A stretch of 64,000 bases of DNA from Leifsonia sp. NPDC080035 (GTDB taxonomy: Bacteria > Actinomycetota > Actinomycetes > Actinomycetales > Microbacteriaceae). Positions 1-8,544 of the stretch are shown in pieces. Each line of letters begins with the position of its first letter. Within the stretch, counting starts at the first letter, position 1. Made by a program: the position numbers and the translations under genes. The notes below the pieces were generated by a model. It was given only the letters and a program-made list of their open reading frames with translations, searched no databases and was not told where the DNA came from. Location: positions 558,001 to 622,000 of the forward strand of contig NZ_CP157390.1 of the NCBI RefSeq assembly GCF_040050925.1, read 5' to 3'.

Positions 1-70
1 AAAGACGAGATGCGGCTCGTCCGTTCTTGGGTGTCTTGTCAGTGTTGGTTGCGTTGCGCGCAGCAGCCAA
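1..70 (-). CDS. rpoB: RNA polymerase beta subunit, N-terminal fragment (probable)
   Basis: Only the first 23 codons lie in the window. Reading leftwards from a TTG at 70 the frame is open and gives MAAARNATNTDKTPKNGRAA followed by SRL. A GGAGG Shine-Dalgarno at 79-83 sits 8 nt before the TTG. An Ala/Thr/Lys-rich leader beginning at TTG resembles actinobacterial RpoB, whose mycobacterial homologue also starts at TTG; the match to Microbacteriaceae RpoB is from memory. RpoB is the catalytic beta subunit of RNA polymerase. The conserved core lies beyond the window, so the identity is likely but unproven. Confidence 0.65.
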   Translation of the reverse strand, partial: MAAARNATNTDKTPKNGRAASRL

Positions 71-363
71 GGAAATAACCTCCGTGGGCCCCGTCGGGCC
101 AGATTACTGTCGGTGGTGAGTAGGTTCGTGGACGAGTACTCCCAGGCGCATCGCTCACGCCGTATCTGACCCGGTGATCCGGGCCCAGGCGCGCGCGGGG
201 AAAGTCAGAGCCGACCGCAATATGAAGGCAGATGTGTGGACTGGGAGCGCAAAGAACAACTATATGTCAAATAGACGCGCCGTGTCCAGTCTTTTCTTGA
301 CCCGGGGCGCAGTCTCGGTGTATAACCCCGCGCGCCCCCTTGGTATTCCGGTGATCGTAGCGG
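71..363 (-). promoter_or_regulatory. Long leader and promoter region of the rpoB-like gene
   Basis: This gene-free stretch is less GC-rich than its surroundings. On the minus strand GGACAC (282-287) and TATAGT (259-264) are separated by 17 bp, a plausible -35/-10 pair that would start transcription near 252 and leave a leader of about 180 nt. A TTGACA word (266-271) also lies on this strand. On the plus strand TTGACC (297-302) and TATAAC (321-326), 18 bp apart, form a second promoter-like pair facing the opposite way. Confidence 0.45.
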
Positions 364-1395
364 TCAGCGGAGGCGCGGCGGGAGGGTGTCGACGGTCGCG
401 AGGACGGCCTCCTCGCGCGAGCGCGGGTCCCAGCCGAGGACCGAGCGCGCCTTGGCGGAGGTGGCGTTCCTGCGCACGCCGATCTCGGGGAGCGACCCGC
501 GGACGCGGCGGCTGAACGGAGCCGCGGCCCGCAGCATCCAGTCGGGCATGAGCTTGGTGCTGATGCCCGCGCCGGCCGCCTCGCCGAGGTGGCCTCGGAT
601 GAGCAGCGCCACCTCCGGCGCGCTCATGGCGTCCCCCGCCGTCGCGATGAAGCGCTGCCCCGCCGCCTCGGGGCGCGTCATCGCCAGCAGGTGCAGATCG
701 GCCACGTCGCGGACGTCGACCACGCCGAACCAGACGTCGGGGAGCCGGCGGAGGCGCCCCTCCCGCACCAGCTTGACCAGCTCGACGGAGCTGGAGTAGT
801 CCGGCCCGAGGACCGGGCCGAGGACGCTGACGGGGTTGACCGTCGCCAGCTCCAGTCCGCCACCCTCCGCCGCCGCGAAGGCCCAGGCCGCACGCTCGGC
901 GATCGTCTTCGACCGGGCGTACGGCGTGACCGGGCGGCCGCTCTCCAGGTCGGTCCAGTCCTCCTCGGTGAAGGGCCGGTCGGTCGGCGCGTGCCCGTAG
1001 CCGATCGCGGCGAAGGAGGAGGTCTGCACCACGCGTTCGACCCCGGCGTCCCTCGCGGCCCGCAGCACGCGCAGCGCCCCGTCGCGGGCGGGCACGATGA
1101 GCTCGTCCGGGTCCTTCGGCTGCACGGCGGGGAACGGGGATGCGACGTGCAGCACGAACCGGCAGCCGGCGACGGCGTCCGCCCAGCCCGCATCCGAGGT
1201 GAGGTCGGCCACGGCGAACGTCAGCCGGTCCCCCGCGTCCTCGAGCCCTCCCTCGGCGAGCTGCGCACGCACGTCGGCGGCACGACCCGGTGTGCGGATC
1301 GTCGTCCGCACCTCGTAGCCCGCCGTCAGCAGCGCCAGCACGCAATGCGCGCCGATGAAACCGGAACCACCCGTCACGAGCACACGATCCGTCAT
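364..1395 (-). CDS. NAD-dependent epimerase/dihydroflavonol-reductase-like protein
   Basis: A 343-residue extended short-chain dehydrogenase. The Rossmann motif VTGGSGFIGAHC is at the N-terminus (about residues 6-17) and the catalytic pair is seen in TPYARSK near residue 158. The family reduces aldehydes or ketones or epimerises nucleotide sugars with NAD(P)H; the substrate cannot be read from sequence. The ATG at 1395 places the nucleotide-binding motif at the usual distance. It lies 49 bp downstream of the response regulator on the same strand and could be the last gene of that transcript. Confidence 0.85.
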   Translation of the reverse strand: MTDRVLVTGGSGFIGAHCVLALLTAGYEVRTTIRTPGRAADVRAQLAEGGLEDAGDRLTFAVADLTSDAGWADAVAGCRFVLHVASPFPAVQPKDPDELIVPARDGALRVLRAARDAGVERVVQTSSFAAIGYGHAPTDRPFTEEDWTDLESGRPVTPYARSKTIAERAAWAFAAAEGGGLELATVNPVSVLGPVLGPDYSSSVELVKLVREGRLRRLPDVWFGVVDVRDVADLHLLAMTRPEAAGQRFIATAGDAMSAPEVALLIRGHLGEAAGAGISTKLMPDWMLRAAAPFSRRVRGSLPEIGVRRNATSAKARSVLGWDPRSREEAVLATVDTLPPRLR

Positions 1396-1444
1396 GCGGC
1401 CATCCTGCGCCGGATCCGGCCGACAGGCGACCCCACGACCGCGA

Positions 1445-2119
1445 TCAGCTTCGGACGAGCGCGATCGCCTGCGCCCTGTCCCGCACCGCGAGCTTGGCGA
1501 AGATCGCGTTGATGTGCGTCTTCACCGTGGCGACGCTGACGTACAGAGAGGACGCGATCTCGCCGTTGCTCAGGCCGTCCGCGACCAGGGCGAGCACCTC
1601 GGCCTCCCGCCGGGTGAGCGCGGGAAACCGTGCCACGAGCGCGCCGGCGTGGTCGGGGGCGGGAGCGGGGGACGCGGCGGTCAGGTTCCCGATGATCCTC
1701 GCGCCCACCTCCGGCGCGAACGTGGACTGGCCGCGCGCGACGGCCCGGACGGCGGCCGCGAGCTCGGCCCTGCCCGCATCCTTGGTCAGGTAGCCCCGCG
1801 CCCCGGCACGGAGGGCGCCGAGGATGGACTCGTCGTCCGCGTAGGTGGTGAGGACGAGCACCGCGGTCTCCGGGGCCTCGGTGCTGACCCTCGCGGTCGC
1901 TCCCACCCCGTCGAGGACCGGCATCCGCAGATCCATCAGGATCACGTCGGGCCGCTCGGAGACGGCAAGCGCGACCGCCTCCTCCCCGTCCGCGGCCGCC
2001 CCGACGACGTCGACGTCCGGCAGCAGGCCGAGCACGGTGACGAGCCCGTCGCGGATGATCGCCTGATCGTCCGCCACGACGACCCGGATGCGCGGCTCGG
2101 CGGCCTCCTGCCCGCTCAC
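1445..2119 (-). CDS. NarL/LuxR-family response regulator
   Basis: A 224-residue two-domain regulator. The receiver domain (about 1-125) carries the acidic pair VADDQ and the phospho-acceptor Asp in ILMDLRMP near residue 61, with the conserved Lys in YLTKDAG. The C-terminal LuxR helix-turn-helix (about 155-220) includes LTRREAEVLALVADGLSN and VATVKTHI. The start overlaps the stop of the sensor kinase by 4 bp, so the two form a cognate pair. The target genes are unknown; the downstream reductase is a candidate. Confidence 0.93.
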   Translation of the reverse strand: MSGQEAAEPRIRVVVADDQAIIRDGLVTVLGLLPDVDVVGAAADGEEAVALAVSERPDVILMDLRMPVLDGVGATARVSTEAPETAVLVLTTYADDESILGALRAGARGYLTKDAGRAELAAAVRAVARGQSTFAPEVGARIIGNLTAASPAPAPDHAGALVARFPALTRREAEVLALVADGLSNGEIASSLYVSVATVKTHINAIFAKLAVRDRAQAIALVRS

Positions 2120-3258
2120 GCGAGCCTCGCCTCTGCGGTCACGGTGAAGGCGTCGCCGTCCACACCGGCGGTCGCGACGCCGCCGAGCGGGAGGGCGGCG
2201 AAGCGCTCGCGCATCCCCTCGATGCCGTGGCCGCCGCCGGTCGCGGCCAGGTCGGAGCGCGCTGCATCCCCGAGCGGGGTCGAGACGGTGAGGCGCACCC
2301 GGTCATTCTCCCAGTCCAGCCGGGCGCGGACCGGCTGTCCCGGCGCGTGCTTGCGGGCGTTGCTCAGCGCCTCCTGCAGCGCGCGCTGCAGCGCGGTCGC
2401 CTGGTCGGCCGTGAGGGTGCGCGGCCGGCCGGCGACGACCACGCGCGCCTCACCGCCGAGCGAGCGGTGCGCGGCGACGAGATCCTCCATCGACGCGGTG
2501 AACGCGGGAGGATCGACGGCCGCCCCGCCTGCGTTGGGCTCCCGGAGCGCGGCCACCGCGCGGCGCGCCTCGGAGAGGCCGCCCGCCGCGAGTCCGCGCG
2601 CGGCGACGACGCGCTCCCGGGCCGCGCCCGTGTCTCCCGCCTCGAGCAGCGCATCCACCGCGTCCAGCTGGATGACCAGGCCGCCGAGGCTGTGCGCGAG
2701 CACGTCGTGGAGGTCGCGGGCGATGGCGATGCGCGCCGCCTCCTCCCGGATGGCCGCCTCCCTCTCCCGCAATTGCGCGGCCTGCGCCTCCGCCCGGCGG
2801 AACTGCCGCCGGCTGAGGCCGGCGAACCCGCCGAGGACGATGCCGCCCATCTCCGCCAGCAGCGCGGGCGCGCTGGTCCCGAACGGGACCGCGCCGATCG
2901 GGATGAGGGCGACGGAGACGATCACGACGCCCGCGCCCGCCCCGAGCGGGAAGGCGACGTCGCCCAACAGGATGAGGACGGCGATCGCCGCGGGGACCAC
3001 CGCGATGCCGTCGGTTCCCGCGGCGGTCAGGCTGCCGCCGAGAGCGGCCACGAGGGCCAGGGCGGTTCCCGTCCTGAGCAGACCGGCGATCGCGCACACG
3101 CCGCGCGCCGCCCACGCGACGACCGCGGCCAGGGAGACGACGAGCACCCACACCGGGCGATGCGCGGTGTGGGTGCTCACCAACGACCAGGCGACGACCA
3201 CGGCGCCGACGAGGTTCAGCGCGAGGCCGAGGGCGCCCGGCCGGTTCAGAGAGTCCAC
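2116..3258 (-). CDS. Two-component sensor histidine kinase (HisKA_3 type)
   Basis: A kinase of about 380 residues. The N-terminal half has several hydrophobic segments (for example LNLVGAVVVAWSLV and a run ending VIVSVALIPIGAVPF), consistent with five or six membrane helices. The dimerisation helix has the phospho-accepting His in ARDLHDVLAHSLGG, and the ATPase domain shows EALSNARKHAPG and GGHGIEGMRERF. The open frame extends further upstream, but that part only mirrors the preceding gene in another frame. GTG at 3258, 7 bp after that gene's stop, is the best start. It overlaps the response regulator gene by 4 bp. Confidence 0.9.
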   Translation of the reverse strand: MDSLNRPGALGLALNLVGAVVVAWSLVSTHTAHRPVWVLVVSLAAVVAWAARGVCAIAGLLRTGTALALVAALGGSLTAAGTDGIAVVPAAIAVLILLGDVAFPLGAGAGVVIVSVALIPIGAVPFGTSAPALLAEMGGIVLGGFAGLSRRQFRRAEAQAAQLREREAAIREEAARIAIARDLHDVLAHSLGGLVIQLDAVDALLEAGDTGAARERVVAARGLAAGGLSEARRAVAALREPNAGGAAVDPPAFTASMEDLVAAHRSLGGEARVVVAGRPRTLTADQATALQRALQEALSNARKHAPGQPVRARLDWENDRVRLTVSTPLGDAARSDLAATGGGHGIEGMRERFAALPLGGVATAGVDGDAFTVTAEARLA

Positions 3259-3265
3259 GAGACCA

Positions 3266-3784
3266 TCATGCGGCGAGCGCGGCGTGCCGATCGAGCCGCG
3301 CCGCGAAGACGGCGGTGCGGGCGACGCGGTTCGCCGCGAGCACGAGCACGATGACGCCGGTCGACGCGGCCAGGTGCGAGCCGGCCACGCCGGCGAGGAC
3401 ATCGACGCCGACGCGGACCGCGATCACGACCACCCAGAGCACGAGGCCGAGCACGCCGGTGCGCGACTCGTACGTCGCCGTGTAGCGATCGTCCTTGCCG
3501 AGCCGCACCGGCTGAGCGAGCGGGCGGAAGTGCGCGATGGCGCCCATCCACGCGCCGACCCCGAGCGAGATGACGAGTTCGACGACGACGACGACGAAGT
3601 CGAGCGGGGTCAGCGACGACGGCTTCACCTGCTGAACGAGCAGCACGACGCCGACGACAGCGGCGATGGCGGGCAGCCGCCACATCTTCGCGATCGACAC
3701 CGGCCGCCAGGTCATCTGCCGGTAGCCGATCCAGCCGATCGCCAGGACGATGAGGATGGCGTTGCCGAGCGTCTGAACGGACAT
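3266..3784 (-). CDS. Hypothetical membrane protein
   Basis: A 172-residue protein beginning MSVQTLGNAILIVLAIGWIG, with four to five predicted membrane helices (for example IAAVVGVVLLVQQ, FVVVVVELVISLGVGAWMG, GLVLWVVVIAVRVGVDV). The ATG at 3784 is preceded by a strong GGGAGG; a longer upstream frame has no support. It ends 7 bp before the histidine kinase and probably shares its transcript, so it may assist signal sensing. I recognise no specific family with confidence; the layout resembles DUF1453/CcdC-like proteins. Confidence 0.75.
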   Translation of the reverse strand: MSVQTLGNAILIVLAIGWIGYRQMTWRPVSIAKMWRLPAIAAVVGVVLLVQQVKPSSLTPLDFVVVVVELVISLGVGAWMGAIAHFRPLAQPVRLGKDDRYTATYESRTGVLGLVLWVVVIAVRVGVDVLAGVAGSHLAASTGVIVLVLAANRVARTAVFAARLDRHAALAA

Positions 3785-3934
3785 GAGAACCTCCCGCGGC
3801 CGGGCCCTTCCCTGCCACCCCTTCAGCGTCGCGGACCGCGCCGCCGGCCGGGACCATCCCCGGGTGGAGACGCGGGTGGAGATCGGGTTGAACGACCGGG
3901 TGGGACGACCGGGTGGGGAGATCGGGTTGGCGAC

Positions 3935-3940
3935 TAGGCT
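3935..3940 (+). promoter_or_regulatory. Extended -10 box TAGGCT, leaderless start
   Basis: TAGGCT lies 7 nt before the GTG at 3948 and no Shine-Dalgarno is present, the arrangement expected for a leaderless actinobacterial transcript. Confidence 0.45.
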
Positions 3941-3947
3941 GGCGTGC

Positions 3948-4826
3948 GTGCCGGCCACCCCCTCGAACGTCCCCTCCGTCGTCCTCTCCGAGAGCGGGTA
4001 CACGGCGTCGATCGAGCCGGATCGTTTCGTACCGGGCGCCTACCAGCTGATCGTGGACGGCACCCCCCAGTCGCACGTGAACCCGGACGACCCGTCCCAG
4101 CTGTTCTTCGAGTACGTGCAGCGGATGGGCAACGTGATCGACCTGATCGGCGAGCCGGGTCAGCCCATCACCGCGGTGCACCTCGGGGCGGGCGCGCTCA
4201 CGCTCCCCCGCTACGTCGCATACACCCGGCCGGGTTCGCGCCAGCAGGTCGTCGAGCTGGAGAGCAGGCTCGTGGACCTGGTGCGCGAGGAGCTGCCGCT
4301 CCCCCGGTACGCGCAGATCCGCGTGCGGCACGGCGACGCCCGCGAGGTGGTCGGCAAGCTCCCGACGGGACTGCGCGGCGCGGTCGACCTGCTGGTGATC
4401 GACATCTTCAGCGGGTCGCGCACCCCCGCGCACGTGACGAGCGTCGAGTTCTACCGGTCCGCGGTGTCGCTGCTGAAACCGGACGGGATCGTGCTGGTCA
4501 ACGTGGCGGACGGCCCTCCGCTGTCGTTCGCCCGCAGCCAGGTGTCGACGCTCGGCGCCGTCGTCGGGAACGTCGCCGCGCTGGCGGAGACCCAGGTGCT
4601 GAAGGGACGCCGGTTCGGCAACGTCGTCCTGGTCGGCTCCGACTCGCCGCTGCCGCTGGAGTGGCTGCCGCGCCTGCTCGCGAGCGGACCGCATCCCGCC
4701 AAGGCGGTCGCTGGCGCCGAGCTGCGCACGTTCGCGGCGGGTGCGCCGATCGTCACGGATGCGACGAGCGTGCCGTCGCCGCCGCCCGCGCGCAGCATCT
4801 TCCAGTCGGGGACGCGCAGGGACTGA
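3948..4826 (+). CDS. Spermidine-synthase-like SAM-dependent methyltransferase fold protein
   Basis: A 292-residue protein with a spermidine-synthase fold: the nucleotide-binding motif VHLGAGALTLPRYVAY, the acidic loop QQVVELESRLVD, the RHGDAREVV segment and the VIDIFSG core. The frame is open from 3783, but the first 55 codons are GC-rich filler over the divergent promoter, and GTG at 3948 follows a -10-like TAGGCT. Many actinobacterial members lack the polyamine-site residues and have unknown substrates, so a true spermidine synthase role is not claimed. It stands alone, divergent from the membrane protein/kinase run. Confidence 0.82.
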   Translation: MPATPSNVPSVVLSESGYTASIEPDRFVPGAYQLIVDGTPQSHVNPDDPSQLFFEYVQRMGNVIDLIGEPGQPITAVHLGAGALTLPRYVAYTRPGSRQQVVELESRLVDLVREELPLPRYAQIRVRHGDAREVVGKLPTGLRGAVDLLVIDIFSGSRTPAHVTSVEFYRSAVSLLKPDGIVLVNVADGPPLSFARSQVSTLGAVVGNVAALAETQVLKGRRFGNVVLVGSDSPLPLEWLPRLLASGPHPAKAVAGAELRTFAAGAPIVTDATSVPSPPPARSIFQSGTRRD

Positions 4827-4861
4827 TCGGCGTCACGTGGCGAGGGGCTCGCCGCGCCGGC

Positions 4862-5791
4862 TCAGGCGTGCCGGAAGAGCACCGCGTCCCCCGGGCGGAG
4901 CTGCGCGAACCGGTCGAGGTCGGCGTCGGCGACGACCGCGATCACCGGATAACCGCCGGTCACGGGATGGTCGGCGAGCAGCACGGTCGGACGCCCGTCC
5001 GGCGACACCTGCACCGACCCCGCCACCATCGGCTCGCTCGGGAGTTCGGCGGTCACGGCGCGCTCCAGCAGGGGCGTCGCGTGCGGGTGAACGCCGGCGG
5101 CGTGGGCGGGGATGCGCGGCGGGTCGAGCCGGGCGCCGACGCGGTCCGTCTGCGCGCTCACCCGCCACGGGACGGCGAAGAAGACCTCCAGCGCCGTGTC
5201 CGTGAACCAGTCGGCGCGCGGCCCGCGGTGGGCGCGGACCTCGACGGGGCCGCCTGAGCCGTCCGGCGCGGCGACCACCGGCAGGAAGTCGAGCGCGGGG
5301 ACGCCGGTGACGGGCGCCGGCCCGACCGGCAGCACGTCGCCGGCGGAGAGCGGTTCCGGCCCGATGCCGGAGAGGGTGTCGCGGGAGCGGGAGCCGAGCA
5401 CCGCATCCACGTCGATGCCGCCGCGGACGGCGAGGACGCGGCGCACCCCGGACACCGCGGGGGCGATCAGGATGGTCTGGCCGGGTTCCGCACGGACGGC
5501 CGCGAACGCGTCCACCGGACGGCCATCGAGCAGCACGGCGCCCGGCGCTCCGGTCACGGCGAACCAGACCGGGGCGTCTCCGTCCAGCCTCGCCTCGAAG
5601 CCGCCGACGAGCAGCTCGAGCCCGGCGAGGTCCTCGTCGTTGCCGACCAGCCGGTTCGCGAGCCGGAGGGCGCCGCGGTCGAGGGCACCGGAGACGCCGA
5701 CGCCGACGGCGGCGAGACCGGGACGGCCCAGGTCCTCGACCAGCGCGAGCGGACCGGGCTGGACGATGCGGAGGCGCGCGTGCCGGCTCAC
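4862..5791 (-). CDS. pxpC: 5-oxoprolinase subunit C (biotin-dependent carboxyltransferase family)
   Basis: A 309-residue KipA/PxpC-type protein. Typical segments are VQPGPLALVEDLGRPG near the N-terminus, SGALDRGALRLANRLVGN, and PVTGGYPVIAVV near the C-terminus. With PxpA and PxpB it forms the ATP-dependent 5-oxoprolinase that opens 5-oxoproline to glutamate. The GTG at 5791 overlaps the stop of pxpB (GTGA), and the order A-B-C is the classic bacterial one. Length and motifs are complete. The older label, allophanate hydrolase subunit 2, refers to the same family. Confidence 0.93.
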   Translation of the reverse strand: MSRHARLRIVQPGPLALVEDLGRPGLAAVGVGVSGALDRGALRLANRLVGNDEDLAGLELLVGGFEARLDGDAPVWFAVTGAPGAVLLDGRPVDAFAAVRAEPGQTILIAPAVSGVRRVLAVRGGIDVDAVLGSRSRDTLSGIGPEPLSAGDVLPVGPAPVTGVPALDFLPVVAAPDGSGGPVEVRAHRGPRADWFTDTALEVFFAVPWRVSAQTDRVGARLDPPRIPAHAAGVHPHATPLLERAVTAELPSEPMVAGSVQVSPDGRPTVLLADHPVTGGYPVIAVVADADLDRFAQLRPGDAVLFRHA

Positions 5792-6405
5792 CGCTGCTCC
5801 TCGAACCGGACGGCCATGCCCGGGCGCAGCAGCGCGGGCGGGTCGGCCGCGGCATCCCACAGCACAGCCTCCGTCCGGCCGATGAGCTGCCAGCCGCCCG
5901 GACTCGACCGCGGGTAGACGCCGCTGAACTCGCCGGCGAGCCCGACGGACCCCGCCGGCACCCGTGTGCGCGGCGTCGCCCGCCGCGGCACCCGCAACCG
6001 GTCGTGATCGGTGACCAGGTAGGCGAAGCCGGGCGCGAACCCGCCGAACGCGACCCGCCAGAGCGAGCCGGTGTGCAGGGCGACGACCTCGCGAGGACCG
6101 ACGCCGAGCAGGGTGGCCACCTCCGCCAGGTCGTCGCCGTCGTACCGGACGGGGACGGTCACGACCTCGGCTGCCTGCTCGGCCCCGCCCGCCGGCTCCG
6201 TCCGCTCCAGCCAGCCGTGCGCGGCGCTGAGCGGAAGCACCCGCGGATCGACGGTGACACCGATCGTGCGCGCCGCGGGCACGAGGTCGACGACGCCCGG
6301 TGGTCGGGAGGCGTCGAGGGCGCGGTAGAGCGCGAGCACCTCGTCTAGGCCGTCGAGCTCCACCACGAGCGCGCGGTCGCCGGAGGGCAGGATGCGGCGG
6401 CTCAC
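5788..6405 (-). CDS. pxpB: 5-oxoprolinase subunit B (KipI/allophanate hydrolase subunit 1 family)
   Basis: A 205-residue protein. Family motifs include ILPSGDRALVVEL at the N-terminus, the GFAPGFAYL segment, VPRRATPRTRVPAGSVGLAG and YPRSSPGGWQLIGRT. The GTG at 6405 overlaps the pxpA stop codon. Upstream in-frame sequence belongs to shadows of pxpA. PxpB partners PxpC in 5-oxoproline hydrolysis. Confidence 0.93.
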   Translation of the reverse strand: MSRRILPSGDRALVVELDGLDEVLALYRALDASRPPGVVDLVPAARTIGVTVDPRVLPLSAAHGWLERTEPAGGAEQAAEVVTVPVRYDGDDLAEVATLLGVGPREVVALHTGSLWRVAFGGFAPGFAYLVTDHDRLRVPRRATPRTRVPAGSVGLAGEFSGVYPRSSPGGWQLIGRTEAVLWDAAADPPALLRPGMAVRFEEQR

Positions 6406-7163
6406 GCGAACGCCTCCACGCGCAGCCCCTCCGCGTCCAGCCGGCGCCGCACCGCGGCCGCCATCGCGACGGCGCCCGGGGTGTCGCCATGGACGCAGAG
6501 GGAGTCGACCTCGACCGGGATGTCGACGCCGTCCGCCGCCGTCACACGGCCCTCGGCGACCATCCGCACGGCGCGCTCGGCGATCGCCTCCACGTCGGAG
6601 AGCACGGCGCCGGGCTGAGAGCGCGGCACCAGCGCCCCGTCGGCGCGGTAGCCGCGATCGACGAACGCCTCGCGCACGAACCGGAGTCCCGCGGAGCGCG
6701 CGGCGCGCTCGACGGCGGAGCCCGACAGCCCGAGGACGGCGAGTCCCGGATCGAAGGCGGCGATCGCATCCACCACGGCGCCGGCCTGCTCCTCGTCGGC
6801 GACGATGCGGTTGTAGAGCGCGCCGTGCGGCTTGACGTAGCGGACCGGTGTGCCCGCGACCCGGGCGATCCCCGCCAGGGCGGCCAGCTGATAGAGCACT
6901 TCGTCGCGCAGCTCGGCAGCCGGGACGTCCATCGCCCTGCGGCCGAACCCGGCGAGGTCGCGGTAGGAGACGTGCGCGCCGACGCTCACGCCGTTCTCCG
7001 CCGCGGTGCGGCAGGTGCGGAGCATCGTCGACGGGTCGCCGGCGTGGAACCCGCACGCCACGTTGGCACTCGTCACCAGCCGGAGCATGGCGTCGTCGTC
7101 GCCCATCCCCCAGGCCCCGAAGGACTCGCCGAGGTCGCTGTTGAGGTCGACGGAACGCTCCAT
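6402..7163 (-). CDS. pxpA: 5-oxoprolinase subunit A (LamB/YcsF family)
   Basis: A 253-residue LamB/YcsF protein. It begins MERSVDLNSDLGESFGAW and shows ANVACGFHAGDP, GAHVSYRDLAGFGRR, RYVKPHGALYN and CVHGDTPGAV, all diagnostic of the family. It is the first gene of the pxpABC set, which recycles 5-oxoproline (a spontaneous damage product of glutamine/glutamate). It begins 35 bp after the CGNR regulator gene on the same strand, so all four may be one operon. Confidence 0.95.
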   Translation of the reverse strand: MERSVDLNSDLGESFGAWGMGDDDAMLRLVTSANVACGFHAGDPSTMLRTCRTAAENGVSVGAHVSYRDLAGFGRRAMDVPAAELRDEVLYQLAALAGIARVAGTPVRYVKPHGALYNRIVADEEQAGAVVDAIAAFDPGLAVLGLSGSAVERAARSAGLRFVREAFVDRGYRADGALVPRSQPGAVLSDVEAIAERAVRMVAEGRVTAADGVDIPVEVDSLCVHGDTPGAVAMAAAVRRRLDAEGLRVEAFA

Positions 7164-7198
7164 GGCCCCATTCTGCCCGGCTCGCGGGGAGAGAGCGG

Positions 7199-7843
7199 CT
7201 ACTCGCCGCGGGTCGGGGTGGCGGCGCCGGCGCCGGCGCGCGCGGCGCGGGCGCGGTGGGCGCGGACCTTCGCCCGGTTGCCGCAGCGCTGCATCGAGCA
7301 CCAGCGCCGGGTGCCGCTGCGGGAGGTGTCCAGGTAGACGAGGGAGCAGTCCTCGGCCGAGCACTCGCGGATGCGGCCGTCCACCTCCGGCCCGAACAGC
7401 CGGACGGCGTCCCGCGCGATGCTGCCGAGCGCCTGGTGCGGGCGCGCGTTCGCGCGTCCGGCCTGGCGGGCGCCCCCGGCGAGGACGGGCGGGATGTCCG
7501 GCGTCGCGGCGAACAGGTTGACCACGTCGATGTCCGAGGGCGACAGGGCCACGCCGTCGCTCGCCTGGCGGGCGAGCCGGCCGATCGCGCTGCGGAGCGT
7601 CACGGCGTCGCGGAACTCGCGCTCGCCGGCGGTCGGCGCGACCTCGGGGAAGCGCTCGACGAGCCAGTCGTTCAGCTGCTCCGCATCCCGGACCGTGTGC
7701 GCCTCGAGGTGCTCGGGCTCGTCGAGGCCGCCGGTATACGCGAAGTCGAGGGAGAGGGCGCCGGAATCGAACCACCAGCGCTGTCCATCACCCGAGTCCA
7801 TCCACTGGCCGGAGCTGCGGGGAAGGATGGAGTCGGTCGGCAT
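7199..7843 (-). CDS. CGNR zinc-finger domain protein (putative stress-response regulator)
   Basis: A 214-residue protein with an N-terminal ABATE-type region and a C-terminal CGNR zinc finger: the cysteines in CSAEDCSLVYLD and RRWCSMQRCGNRAKV would bind zinc. The family is regarded as transcriptional regulators of actinobacteria. ATG at 7843 has no Shine-Dalgarno; a TAGTCT hexamer (7854-7859) lies 10 nt upstream, so the leader would be only a few nucleotides. Its position before pxpABC makes local regulation possible. Confidence 0.88.
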   Translation of the reverse strand: MPTDSILPRSSGQWMDSGDGQRWWFDSGALSLDFAYTGGLDEPEHLEAHTVRDAEQLNDWLVERFPEVAPTAGEREFRDAVTLRSAIGRLARQASDGVALSPSDIDVVNLFAATPDIPPVLAGGARQAGRANARPHQALGSIARDAVRLFGPEVDGRIRECSAEDCSLVYLDTSRSGTRRWCSMQRCGNRAKVRAHRARAARAGAGAATPTRGE

Positions 7844-7896
7844 GGCGACGTCAAGACTACCGGACGCCCGGCCGCGGGGCGCCGGGCACGGGCTGC

Positions 7897-7902
7897 CATA
7901 CT
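7897..7902 (+). promoter_or_regulatory. -10-like CATACT, leaderless start
   Basis: CATACT is 6 nt before the ATG at 7909 with no ribosome-binding site between, which suggests a leaderless transcript. Confidence 0.4.
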
Positions 7903-7908
7903 GAGCGG

Positions 7909-8520
7909 ATGACCGCCGCCGTCCGCCTCTCCCCCGACGCCGTCCTCGAAGGCGCGACGGTGCGCCTGCGCGCCCTCACCAGGGACGACCTGCCCGATCT
8001 GTTCGACGCGATCGGTCACCCCGAGGTCTTCGCCGGCGGCTGGGGAGGCGGCCCCGCCGCCTACCGCGACACCTACGAGGAGTGGCACGCGTTCATCCTG
8101 CGCTACCTCGCCTGGAAGACCGGCAACGTGACAGCGGTGCTGCTGCGCGACGGCGACCGCCTCGTCGGCACCACCACGCTCGGCGACTTCGACCTTGCGA
8201 ACGGCTCTGCGCACATCGGCTGGACCGCCTACGCGCCCGAGGTGTGGGGGACGCGCGTGAACGCGGAGACGAAGCGCCTGCTCCTCGGCGCCGCGTTCGA
8301 CAACGGCTTCGAGCGGGTGAAGCTGCAGGCGGACGTGCTCAACGAGCGGTCGCGCGCGGCCATCCTCCGGCTCGGCGCGAGATTCGAGGGCGTGCTGCGG
8401 CACACCCAGCCGCGCGCCGACGGCAGCTGGCGGGACACGGCGGTGTACTCCATCCTGCGCGAGGAGTGGCCGGCGGTGCGGGACGCCCTGGACGAGCGCC
8501 TCGCGGCCGCCTCGGCCTGA
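7909..8520 (+). CDS. GNAT-family N-acetyltransferase (RimJ/RimL-like)
   Basis: A 203-residue acetyltransferase. It opens with LEGATVRLRALTRDDLPDLF, typical of RimJ/RimL-like enzymes, and has the conserved C-terminal stretch ERVKLQADVLNERSRAAILR with the LGARFEGVLRHTQ acceptor-side loop. Such enzymes move an acetyl group from acetyl-CoA to a protein N-terminus or small amine; the substrate is not predictable. It is divergent from the CGNR gene and monocistronic. Confidence 0.9.
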   Translation: MTAAVRLSPDAVLEGATVRLRALTRDDLPDLFDAIGHPEVFAGGWGGGPAAYRDTYEEWHAFILRYLAWKTGNVTAVLLRDGDRLVGTTTLGDFDLANGSAHIGWTAYAPEVWGTRVNAETKRLLLGAAFDNGFERVKLQADVLNERSRAAILRLGARFEGVLRHTQPRADGSWRDTAVYSILREEWPAVRDALDERLAAASA

Positions 8521-8544
8521 CCCGGCTGCGCGTATCGCGCGACG

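Noticed and set aside
1355..3937. 860-codon plus-strand frame over the two-component genes
   Set aside because: Antisense of clear kinase and regulator genes; Arg/Asp-rich without domains.
4833..5855. Further large frames over pxpC
   Set aside because: They are Arg/Pro-rich mirrors of pxpC and pxpB and lack starts and domains.
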